From positions 1 through 7,910 of the forward strand of contig JASFTV010000155.1 in NCBI GenBank assembly GCA_050050615.1: a DNA stretch of 7,910 nucleotides. The letters are read 5' to 3'. Both the position numbers and the translations under genes were made by a program. Every line of letters begins with the position of its first letter. Position 1 is the stretch's first letter. This DNA comes from JASFTV01 sp050050615. GTDB lineage: Bacteria; Desulfobacterota; DSM-4660; Desulfatiglandales; HGW-15. A model generated the notes under the pieces. That model was not told the origin of the DNA. It made no database searches and was given only the letters and a program-made list of their open reading frames with translations. Of the stretch, positions 1 through 6,758 are shown in pieces.

Positions 1-1
1 C

Positions 2-1132
2 TTTTTCGTGTTGGTTGGCATTCTGTTGAGTCTTTTTATGATAGGCCACCACATATACCCCTTTGATTTCTTTTTTCAGCTCTTCAAGAATTTTTCAGAA
101 GGCCCGATAAAGCACGCGAACACGGAACAATTATACGAGAGGACCAGCCTCTCCATAGACAGGAGTGTGCTGCTGTTTTTCTGTTCTTTTTTGCTTATTG
201 TAATGCAAAAACGGAGATGGGTTAGCAACAGGATCTTCTTGATTCTGATTTCAGGAATACTCGTTGTAGACTTGTATCTGTTTGGCGGACAATTTGTCAG
301 GCCTCATAGAATTACGACGACTCCTAAGAAGCGACACATCGTCAGCCAACTTCATAATGATCCCTTCCAAGGAAGAGTGGTGACTGTAAGGAATCTGTTC
401 AAAACCAATGACGGCTTGCGGTATGGATTTCCATCGATCTTGGGCTATGACCCCTTGATCCTGAAAAGGTATGTGTACTACGTTCTTGCAAGTCAGGGCT
501 ATCCTCCTGATGATCATGTGGTCAACCTTGGTTTCATAAAGACTCCAAACACAAAGCTGCTAAAGCTGCTCAATGTTAAACAGATGGTTCTGGCTGAAAA
601 GGTTGAAAGCCTGAATAACGAAATTCCATATGCCCATGTTGTCAGGAACGCTGCAACAAAGAAGCTTGATAAAATCCTTCCTTTTATGATGAGCGACGAC
701 TTCGATCCCCGCAGTACGGTGGTATTTGACCGTGAATATGCCGTCGACAGGGCCCCTTTGAAGGAAAACGAATCTTTCCGCGCATCCTGTTCTGTCATGG
801 CTTACAGTAACGAGAGTCTAACCATTAAGTCGTCTGCCAACGGCAATGGCTATTTGGTTTTGAGTGAAATTTTCTACCCAGGCTGGCAGGCGACGGTGGA
901 TGGAAAGAAAGTGCCTGTGCTTTGCGGTAACTACCTCTTCCGGGTGATTCCTCTGGACAGAGGAGAACATGAGATCCATATGCGTTTCATTTCCTGGCCC
1001 TTACGTATCGGAGGAATAATATCTTTATTGACACTACTAGGTTCTCTGTCGTTTATCCTGAGGGGGAGAAAGGAGGGTGCCCTGTCAAGAGAGGGCAAAG
1101 GAAATGAGGTCAAGGGAGAAAAAGGCGATTGA
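2..1132 (+). CDS. YfhO-family membrane protein, C-terminal part (5' end cut by window edge)
   Basis: The reading frame is open to the left edge, so the GTG at 8 is probably internal and the N-terminal membrane domain lies outside the window. Counting from that GTG (374 residues), hydrophobic segments lie near 2-13, 53-66 and 74-92. An extracytoplasmic-type domain follows from about 93 to 330, then a last membrane helix near 332-350 and a charged Lys/Glu/Gly-rich tail. Hallmarks shared with the YfhO-like gene next door are the VDL end of the helix at 87-89, LLNVK, DFDP, and the block around 281-327 with LSEIFYPGW and GNYLFRVI. YfhO proteins are predicted GT-C-type glycosyltransferases that use polyprenyl-phosphate sugars; Bacillus YfhO acts in lipoteichoic acid glycosylation. 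The acceptor here is unknown. The gene converges on its paralogue, and its last 23 bases overlap that gene's 3' end. Family assignment is firm, substrate is not. Confidence 0.85.
   Translation, partial: FFVLVGILLSLFMIGHHIYPFDFFFQLFKNFSEGPIKHANTEQLYERTSLSIDRSVLLFFCSFLLIVMQKRRWVSNRIFLILISGILVVDLYLFGGQFVRPHRITTTPKKRHIVSQLHNDPFQGRVVTVRNLFKTNDGLRYGFPSILGYDPLILKRYVYYVLASQGYPPDDHVVNLGFIKTPNTKLLKLLNVKQMVLAEKVESLNNEIPYAHVVRNAATKKLDKILPFMMSDDFDPRSTVVFDREYAVDRAPLKENESFRASCSVMAYSNESLTIKSSANGNGYLVLSEIFYPGWQATVDGKKVPVLCGNYLFRVIPLDRGEHEIHMRFISWPLRIGGIISLLTLLGSLSFILRGRKEGALSREGKGNEVKGEKGD
1078..1097 (-). terminator. Possible weak hairpin terminator after the minus-strand gene run
   Basis: TGCCCT (1078-1083) and AGGGCA (1092-1097) form a six-base-pair stem with an eight-base loop, 12 bases beyond the minus-strand YfhO stop. 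On the minus strand it is followed by a pyrimidine-rich stretch with few consecutive T residues, so it is not a classic intrinsic terminator. It lies inside the coding end of the convergent gene and may be chance. Confidence 0.2.
1110..1132. other. Tail-to-tail overlap of two convergent YfhO-family genes
   Basis: The plus-strand gene stops with TGA at 1130-1132 and the minus-strand gene stops with TGA at 1110-1112, so 23 bases encode the C-termini of both proteins. On the plus strand this region encodes part of a charged, Lys/Glu-rich tail after the last membrane helix. On the minus strand it encodes the hydrophobic end ...RLFLP. There is no room for a conventional terminator between the genes. 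Confidence 0.85.
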
Positions 1133-3437
1133 GGAGAGGTATTCTACGGCGGAATTGGGAAACCACCATAGCGAAGATCATAAGGAGCGTCAGGAAGGTG
1201 AGCCCGATGCCCAGCTTTATTGTAAACGGTTCAAATACGAATCGGACGACATGGTGTCCAGCAGGGATCTCAATGACCCGGAACAGATAGTTTCCCCTCC
1301 GAATGGGCCTGGGCTGCTCATCCAAAAAAGCTTTCCAGTCAGGGTAAAACATCTCGCTCAAGAACAAAAAGCCCGGTGCGGGAGCGTCTGTTTCAAGAAC
1401 GATGGAATCCGGACGAGAGGAGATCATCTTCACCTGCCCTGGCGTCACAGAGGATGGATGGCTTCGCTTCGGGAGATCAGCCTCTTGACCTTCTTCAAAG
1501 AGAACCGTTTTTTTTGGATCGAAATCAGCTCTTTTTAGATGTTGCAGTAATTCTTCCCTCTTCACGATCGTATAATCAGGCACTATGAATGCTCGGGGTA
1601 GATATGTCTTGCGGAGGTCGTAGCTTCTCGTATTGTGAGAGATGTCATATTTTACATTGAGCAAGTCCATGAACACGTTATTCTCGTTGACCCCATAGTT
1701 GAATCCCTGCCAGCCCACCGGCATCCGGTGTTCTGCGTACTCAGTAATATATTCATAGTAGCGGCTGGGAAAAAGAGCCGTAAACCCGCCCACGGCTTGG
1801 TAACCGAGATACATCTCGAGATTAGGGCCTAGGCCGAATTTATGGCTGCCCACCCGATAGATGCTTTTGTCCTTTCCAATGCTTGCGTCAAGTCCGGTCT
1901 TGATGTTTTCGATCGCCCGATAGATGTGATCATCAGGCCTTACGCCTCTGCCGTTCGATTGTCCCAAATCAACCAACAGCAGGGCACACAGGAGTCCAGC
2001 TCCCACCGCATAGTTCGATAGCTTCCTTTTCAGAAGGAGCATAAGAAAGATGCTGAGAAGGCTGAATATTGTGAGACGGTGAAACTGGGCGGATATGGAG
2101 TTTGCTGCATATGTCATTCGGCTCGGGATGGCCTCATCAAGAATAAAAGGCGAAAAGAAGTTGAGAACGACGGATCGATCGTAGAAAAAAAGGATATCCA
2201 GCAGCAAGATGGTCATCGCGAGAAACAAAAAGGGTGTCAACCTCCGAGCTAAGCTTGTTCCCCTCATGCTGGAAAGACCATCCATGCCTTTTCCTGCCAG
2301 CAGCCCGACCGCAAACACCCATAGAATGATAATCTTTGATGGGGCCCTAAATCTATCAAAGCCTGGGAGCAGATAAGCCAACCTGTAAACCGGCGTATTT
2401 CGCCCAAATGCCAAAATCAAAGCAAACGCTGCGAGGAACACAGCAAAAATCAATATCCTTCTGTTATTCGAGTTTAGGGGATAAACAAAGAAAAGCAACA
2501 TTAAAGGAAGAATACCCACGTACAAGCTCTGTTGTGGCACACTCCAAGGCACATTGCTGACCCAGTAAGTGCCGGCATAACTACCGAAAAAGTGTGGCAG
2601 AGCAGTCGTAATGATTCCTTTGAGGGGATATGATCCCTGAGTTACACTTTCGTAGCTATCGAGAGATGCACGGACAGATTCCCCGACAAATTCGAATGCA
2701 GGCACAATCTGTATAGAAGCTACGCCGGCTCCGATGATGAACAAAAGCAATGCCACGCAAGATAGTCTCAACAGATTCCTGTGCCAATCGGATTTAGCCT
2801 TGAAATGGCACGCTAAGAAAAGCATTGAGGCCAAGAAAGTGTAAAAGGCATCTTGAGGAGCACCAGCCAAAATTTGGATACCCCAGAAAAGCCCTGCGAT
2901 GGCTGTCATGAAATAGGGTGTCTCTGATGTCAAAGCTCGGTTTAGAAAGTAGATGACAATGGGAAGCCAAATATAACTTTGTATCGGACACATATGCCCG
3001 AGATACAGGAGAGCCATATTGAAGCCGTTGCAGGTGTATACCGAGGCGGCAACAAAGCTTCCTGCTCTCCCAATGCCGAGAGCTCTGGCTAGGAGATACA
3101 TGAAAACACCGGCTAGCACCAGGTGAATGAACATGGTAAATCCATAGGCTCTATCAGGAGTGATCAACCAGAAGAGAAAGCCGAGGGGATAGAAGATCGT
3201 CGATTCGAAATGGGCCCAGAAGGGGATGCCGCCAAAGATATGGGGGTTCCAGTAGGGAATAGAGCGGTGGATATGAAGTTCATCGTAGAGGAACTTTTTT
3301 ATGCCGAGGTAAAAGCCTATGAAATCATCTCCGATGAGCCGATGCCCGCCAATGACGATATCTCTAAAAAGGTACAGGCAGAAACAAGTCAATAAAGCGC
3401 ATAAGATAACATCCTTTTTGTTGAAATGCGTTGACAC
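1110..3437 (-). CDS. YfhO-family polytopic membrane protein (putative GT-C glycosyltransferase)
   Basis: The 775-residue protein has roughly a dozen hydrophobic helices between about 8 and 495, a large extracytoplasmic domain, and one last helix near 740-759. The first outer loop holds GDDF (36-39) and then the family-typical PYWNPHIFGGIPFW stretch (61-74), where GT-C enzymes keep acidic catalytic residues. The C-terminal domain shows LPRAF (from 613), DFDP, and LSEMFYPDW with GNYLFRVI (about 689-722). The likely role is transfer of a sugar from a polyprenyl-phosphate carrier to a surface acceptor, as inferred for Bacillus YfhO. The gene follows the GT2 gene by 25 bases, which fits donor synthase and transferase working together. 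The start is GTG, with AAGGAA seven bases upstream. It is the last gene of the minus-strand run. Its tail overlaps a convergent paralogue with 23 of 47 identical residues, ungapped, in the C-terminal block. The alternative is an uncharacterised non-enzymatic YfhO-like protein. Confidence 0.9.
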   Translation of the reverse strand: MSTHFNKKDVILCALLTCFCLYLFRDIVIGGHRLIGDDFIGFYLGIKKFLYDELHIHRSIPYWNPHIFGGIPFWAHFESTIFYPLGFLFWLITPDRAYGFTMFIHLVLAGVFMYLLARALGIGRAGSFVAASVYTCNGFNMALLYLGHMCPIQSYIWLPIVIYFLNRALTSETPYFMTAIAGLFWGIQILAGAPQDAFYTFLASMLFLACHFKAKSDWHRNLLRLSCVALLLFIIGAGVASIQIVPAFEFVGESVRASLDSYESVTQGSYPLKGIITTALPHFFGSYAGTYWVSNVPWSVPQQSLYVGILPLMLLFFVYPLNSNNRRILIFAVFLAAFALILAFGRNTPVYRLAYLLPGFDRFRAPSKIIILWVFAVGLLAGKGMDGLSSMRGTSLARRLTPFLFLAMTILLLDILFFYDRSVVLNFFSPFILDEAIPSRMTYAANSISAQFHRLTIFSLLSIFLMLLLKRKLSNYAVGAGLLCALLLVDLGQSNGRGVRPDDHIYRAIENIKTGLDASIGKDKSIYRVGSHKFGLGPNLEMYLGYQAVGGFTALFPSRYYEYITEYAEHRMPVGWQGFNYGVNENNVFMDLLNVKYDISHNTRSYDLRKTYLPRAFIVPDYTIVKREELLQHLKRADFDPKKTVLFEEGQEADLPKRSHPSSVTPGQVKMISSRPDSIVLETDAPAPGFLFLSEMFYPDWKAFLDEQPRPIRRGNYLFRVIEIPAGHHVVRFVFEPFTIKLGIGLTFLTLLMIFAMVVSQFRRRIPLLNRLFLP

Positions 3438-3444
3438 TGAAACG

Positions 3445-3450
3445 TTCCTT
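3445..3450 (-). promoter_or_regulatory. Ribosome binding site for the GTG start of the YfhO-family gene
   Basis: AAGGAA on the minus strand stands seven bases from the GTG at 3437. A second purine run, AAGGAG (3452-3457), is 14 bases away and less well placed. Together they support the non-ATG start. Confidence 0.55.
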
Positions 3451-3462
3451 GCTCCTTAGGAT

Positions 3463-4209
3463 TTAGCTTGCTGCACCATCTTCTGATTGCTGTTTCATAT
3501 GCTTTTTCCGGACAACCAGTTCCCACCAGAGCCAAAGCAACTGTACAGCGGTTCTGAGCAGACGACGGAAGTTAAAGAACTGGGACTTGCCATGGGCTCG
3601 GTGGTAGTGATGGACGGGGACCTCTACAAATGTGTAGCCTGCATCCTGAATTTTCTTGACCATCTCAAGACAAATTGTACCGGAGGTAGAACGAAGCTTC
3701 ACTTTGTCAAAGATTTTGCGTCTCATGAGTCTGCAATCGCAATCCACGTCACGGAGTTTAAATCCGAACAAGACTCTAACGATATGATGGTATAATCTTC
3801 CGATAATCACACGATGCAACGGATCCGAACGCGCGATTTTGTAACCATTGATTACATCGCTATCCGGGCTAACAGCCTGCACGAGTGCTACCAGTTCACG
3901 AGGATCGTACTGAGCATCACCATCCGTGTAAAAGATCCATTCCTTTTTGGCCGTAGTAAAGCCAGTTCGGAGTGCCGCCCCATAGCCGTTGTTCTTGGGG
4001 TGGGTAACAATCCGGACCTGAGGATATACCCTTGCCAGTTCTTCCAGCATTTCTCCCGTGTAGTCCTTGCTTCCATCGTTGACAACAATCACTTCATAAT
4101 CATCAGTGACTTTTGGCAGGGTGATCAACACAGAGATAACCATGCTGGAAATTGTTGCACCATCGTTAAAAGCTGGAAAAAAGGCTGTAATACTTTCTAA
4201 CTTCTTCAT
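3463..4209 (-). CDS. Family 2 glycosyltransferase, DPM1-like polyprenyl-phosphate sugar synthase
   Basis: The 248-residue protein has a GT-A fold. The N-terminal strand leads to FFPAFNDG (10-17), nucleotide-binding VVNDGS (42-47, Asp45), NNGYGAALRTGF (73-84) and the metal-binding TDGDAQYDP (95-103, Asp96/Asp98). These are followed by RDVDCDCRLMRR (153-164) and HHYHRAHGKSQFF (200-212). The layout matches DPM1-like enzymes, which move a sugar from a nucleotide donor to polyprenyl phosphate at the cytoplasmic face. Unlike CsbB or GtrB it lacks two C-terminal transmembrane helices. Only a Trp/Leu-rich stretch (221-234) could lie against the membrane, followed by a basic tail. It sits 19 bases after the HWW methyltransferase gene and 25 bases before the YfhO gene. 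The ATG start has no strong Shine-Dalgarno sequence, so coupling to upstream translation is likely. The sugar transferred cannot be read from the sequence. Confidence 0.92.
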   Translation of the reverse strand: MKKLESITAFFPAFNDGATISSMVISVLITLPKVTDDYEVIVVNDGSKDYTGEMLEELARVYPQVRIVTHPKNNGYGAALRTGFTTAKKEWIFYTDGDAQYDPRELVALVQAVSPDSDVINGYKIARSDPLHRVIIGRLYHHIVRVLFGFKLRDVDCDCRLMRRKIFDKVKLRSTSGTICLEMVKKIQDAGYTFVEVPVHHYHRAHGKSQFFNFRRLLRTAVQLLWLWWELVVRKKHMKQQSEDGAAS

Positions 4210-4228
4210 GTCATGTTCTCAAAGGTGT

Positions 4229-4966
4229 TTAAGTTGAGGGTTTCCTTCCTACCGCTACGAGTGAAACGCCGAAGGGGAAGCGGTACCTCTTAACAAGGTG
4301 TGACTCAAGAATGAGACAGTACTTGAAAATCAGGCCTAAAAGTCCCATATTCACGGCAATGTCAGAATCTGTTTGCATAGGCAGCCATTTTTCAGATAAT
4401 CGTTTCAAAACGACTAACGGGAAAAGAATACTATTCACATAATTTATGAACTCTGGCTGTAGTCCACTGTGTGCTATTTTTCCGGAGAGTTCCTCCAATG
4501 TGTAACGGTGGCCGGTGGATACTTTCTCATCATGAACCCCTCTCAACCAATCAAAAGCGGGAACCCTTAAAATAATTCTTCCTCCAGGGATTAAGACGCG
4601 CGCATATTCATGAAGGGCTATTTCATCGCTAATTTTTTCAAAATATAGAATATCGAACGAAGTAACCAGGTCAAAGGACTGGTCGGGAAACGGTAAAGCC
4701 ATCACGGATGCCCTGGCAATCCGTCTTGTGCCACGCTTGAGGCAAAAGCGAATCGCATAGGGAGAGAGGTCAAGGCCCGTAACCATTCCGTAATCAGATA
4801 GCAGAATCATTCCCGCCCCTGTGCCGCATCCAGCATCAAGAATCCGCAGACCACCACCGGGGTGGTAGTAGTTTTCAACGATTTTCCTGGTGATTCTGGC
4901 CATCCCCTGGTACCACCAGTGTGACTCTTCCGCCCTGTACATGATGTCATATTCTTTCAGATCCAT
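4229..4966 (-). CDS. Class I SAM-dependent methyltransferase (HWW-type)
   Basis: The 245-residue protein has a Rossmann-type SAM-binding core. Motif I is LDAGCGTG (43-50), the acidic residue after strand 2 is Asp66 in GLDLSPYA, and LPFPDQSFDLVTSFDILYF (91-109) covers motifs II and III. RVLIPGGRIILRVPAF (123-138) is the post-motif region typical of Methyltransf_11/25 families. The N-terminal SHWWYQGM (16-22) is common in methyltransferases of polysaccharide clusters, and GHRYTLEEL (152-160) fits the same group. The C-terminal 70 residues are hydrophobic and basic and may touch the membrane or substrate. Its place between sugar-modifying enzymes and a glycosyltransferase suggests methylation of a sugar or lipid-linked glycan, but O- versus N-methylation cannot be told. 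The ATG start has no clear Shine-Dalgarno sequence; the nearest purine run (about 4991-5000) is too far upstream. A start at the ATG of Met9 is a possible alternative. Confidence 0.88.
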   Translation of the reverse strand: MDLKEYDIMYRAEESHWWYQGMARITRKIVENYYHPGGGLRILDAGCGTGAGMILLSDYGMVTGLDLSPYAIRFCLKRGTRRIARASVMALPFPDQSFDLVTSFDILYFEKISDEIALHEYARVLIPGGRIILRVPAFDWLRGVHDEKVSTGHRYTLEELSGKIAHSGLQPEFINYVNSILFPLVVLKRLSEKWLPMQTDSDIAVNMGLLGLIFKYCLILESHLVKRYRFPFGVSLVAVGRKPST

Positions 4967-4999
4967 ACGGTCGTACCAAGAAGAACATTTTCTTTCCCC

Positions 5000-5638
5000 T
5001 TAGACCTCCTTCTTGCAAACATATATAATGTCTGAAAGCGGTAAGCCTCGGTCTGCGGGGACAATTTTGTCAATATGTAGGCAAGATCGCTTCATCAAAT
5101 TCCGCATCTTTTGAACCGACCGGAAGTACAAAGGCTTGTCGAGATTGAGCAGCCTGTCAATCAAATAGGCCAGAAAGAACTTCCAAAAGGGTCTCCTGTC
5201 TATGTCAAGAACGACAAGTATGCCAGTATTGACAAGGCACATCCTGATTTTGTCAAGCAATACTTTGACATTCGTGTCGTTGATATGATGCAAAACATCT
5301 GTCATCACCACAGCATCGAAGGGTGCCGTTTTCAAGTTTCTAATATCACCATGTGTGAAGGTGATATGTTGGCGGTTTCTTGAAGAGCGTTCTGCGATAC
5401 GGATCCTTTCTAAGTTCAGATCTATACCGAAAGCAGATCGCTTAGGGCTCTGCAAAACTGAGAAATTCGCAAGCATTCCATAGCCACAACCAAAATCAAG
5501 GATTCTGCCCGTGTCAGGTAGAAAAGACTCCACAAGTTCATAGGGGCAGAGACGCCACCTCATTCGCAAGTAAAGAGACTCCCATAAGGATAAGGGCTTG
5601 TAGACCTCAAGGACTTGAGGAGGTATCTTTGAAAGCAT
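5000..5638 (-). CDS. Class I SAM-dependent methyltransferase
   Basis: This is a second methyltransferase, not closely similar to its downstream neighbour. From the ATG at 5638 (212 residues), motif I is LDFGCGYG (47-54) and the acidic residue after strand 2 is Asp73 in GIDLNLERI. HGDIRNL (96-102) and TDVLHHI (113-119) follow, then a hydrophobic strand ending in LDIDRRPFWKFFLAYLIDR (144-162). The histidine pair in LHHI and the fold fit Methyltransf_11/12-like small-molecule methylases. A longer frame exists, starting at TTG 5671 or ATG 5668, but these starts overlap the aminotransferase gene. The ATG at 5638 has a good Shine-Dalgarno run (GGGAGAGAAGG, 5646-5656) seven bases away and starts four bases after the upstream stop, so it is preferred. 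The substrate is unknown; methylation of the amino sugar made by the upstream enzymes is one reasonable guess. Confidence 0.88.
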   Translation of the reverse strand: MLSKIPPQVLEVYKPLSLWESLYLRMRWRLCPYELVESFLPDTGRILDFGCGYGMLANFSVLQSPKRSAFGIDLNLERIRIAERSSRNRQHITFTHGDIRNLKTAPFDAVVMTDVLHHINDTNVKVLLDKIRMCLVNTGILVVLDIDRRPFWKFFLAYLIDRLLNLDKPLYFRSVQKMRNLMKRSCLHIDKIVPADRGLPLSDIIYVCKKEV

Positions 5639-5642
5639 TCTT

Positions 5643-6758
5643 CTACCTTCTCTCCCTAAAGAAGTCATCAATGGCGCTCACGACCTTATGGACATCCTCT
5701 GCACTCAGCTCAGGAAACATAGGCAAAGATACGATGGTCTCACAGACATTTTCCGTTATACGGAGCCAATTGACAGTCTGAATTCTATTCACATATGCAG
5801 GTTGTAGATGGACAGGCAGAGGATAGTGAATAGCTGTCTGGATTTCTCGTTTCAATAGAAAGTCCATCAAATCATTTCGAATTTCCCTTTTGGCGCACCG
5901 TACAACATACTGGTGATACACATGGACGGAGTTTGGCATTGTAGGGGGAAGAATAAGTTGATGGAGGCCAAGTTCCTGATCATAGGCATGGGCTACGAGC
6001 ATTCGCTTGTGATTGTTTTCATCAAGATGCTTCAATTTAACCCGGAGTATGGCGGCCTGCAGCTCATCTAATCTCGAGTTGTAACCCGGCATGTGGCTTG
6101 TACGGTTCCGGTTCCAACCATACTGGCGGAGGGCTAGAAGCTTTTCATACAGCCACGTGTTGTTCGTGGTTATGGCACCCCCGTCTCCAAGACCTCCCAG
6201 ATTCTTGGTTGGATAGAAACTGAAAACGCCAGCATCGCTTTGTGAGCCAACCTTGTTCCCGTGATAGGTTGCCCCATGAGCTTGGGCGCAATCCTCAATG
6301 ACAAAAAGGTTGTTCTTTTTTGCATATGCGATCAAAGGCTCCAGATGTGATGGTTGGCCATAGAGGTGGACGGGTACGATAACTTTCGTACTTTTGGTTA
6401 TGGCTTTGTCAACGAGGGCTGGATTGATGGTATAGGTGTCAGGTTCTATGTCCACGAGAACGGGGGTTGCACCACACATTTCGATCGCAGCCACTGTGGC
6501 CACAGCCGTGTGCGAGACGGTAATGACCTCATCTCCGGCTCCAATACCGAATGCTCGTAGCGTCAGATGAAGTGCTTCTGTAGCGGTGCCCGTGCTAACC
6601 GCATGTTTCACACCGATATAATCAGCGAATTCCTCTTCAAAGACGGCAGTCTCCTGTCCTAGGATATAGCGGCCGCTTTTGAGAACACGGTTGATAGCCT
6701 CATCAATGGCAGGCTGGTAGGTAAGGTAGTTTGCAAGAGGATTATTTTGGGGAATCAT
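5643..6758 (-). CDS. DegT/DnrJ/EryC1/StrS family PLP-dependent sugar aminotransferase
   Basis: The 371-residue protein has full length for the family and a fold type I PLP pattern. STGTATEAL (55-63) would bind the cofactor phosphate. VSHTAVATVAAI (81-92) and VPVHLYGQ (128-135) line the active site, and EDCAQAHGA (155-163) supplies Asp156 for the pyridine nitrogen. SFYPTKNLGGLGDGG (180-194) carries the Schiff-base Lys185. YNSRLDELQAAIL (226-238) and HYPLPVHLQPAY (311-322) complete the sugar-binding region. These enzymes transfer an amino group from glutamate or glutamine to a keto sugar on a nucleotide carrier, in the cytoplasm. The HYPxPxHLQPAY form is familiar from 3-keto-sugar aminotransferases such as FdtB and QdtB, which hints at C3, but this is inference. 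No sugar isomerase or acyltransferase is nearby. The ATG overlaps the upstream stop as ATGA and has no strong Shine-Dalgarno sequence, so translation is probably coupled. Confidence 0.93.
   Translation of the reverse strand: MIPQNNPLANYLTYQPAIDEAINRVLKSGRYILGQETAVFEEEFADYIGVKHAVSTGTATEALHLTLRAFGIGAGDEVITVSHTAVATVAAIEMCGATPVLVDIEPDTYTINPALVDKAITKSTKVIVPVHLYGQPSHLEPLIAYAKKNNLFVIEDCAQAHGATYHGNKVGSQSDAGVFSFYPTKNLGGLGDGGAITTNNTWLYEKLLALRQYGWNRNRTSHMPGYNSRLDELQAAILRVKLKHLDENNHKRMLVAHAYDQELGLHQLILPPTMPNSVHVYHQYVVRCAKREIRNDLMDFLLKREIQTAIHYPLPVHLQPAYVNRIQTVNWLRITENVCETIVSLPMFPELSAEDVHKVVSAIDDFFRERR
5646..5656 (-). promoter_or_regulatory. Shine-Dalgarno sequence that decides the methyltransferase start
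   Basis: The minus strand reads GGGAGAGAAGG, seven bases before the ATG at 5638. It lies inside the last codons of the aminotransferase gene. It favours the ATG at 5638 over the TTG at 5671 or ATG at 5668, giving a gene that begins four bases after the upstream stop codon. Confidence 0.6.

Noticed and set aside
251..798. Two minus-strand frames opposite the plus-strand YfhO-family gene
   Set aside because: Both are shadows of a conserved coding region and have no motif or convincing start signal.
1077..1538. Plus-strand open frame of 153 codons opposite the end of the YfhO-family gene
   Set aside because: Its residues look like antisense translation, without recognisable motifs, and the minus frame over the same bases is a clear conserved domain.
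3814..4200. Plus-strand open frame of 128 codons opposite the GT2 gene
   Set aside because: It lies wholly inside the antisense of conserved GT2 motifs. The composition (many Ile, Cys and His) is odd and no family is recognisable.
4853..4866. Inverted repeat ACCACC-GG-GGTGGT
   Set aside because: It falls in the methyltransferase coding region at His-Pro-Gly-Gly codons just before motif I, so Gly/Pro codon use explains it.
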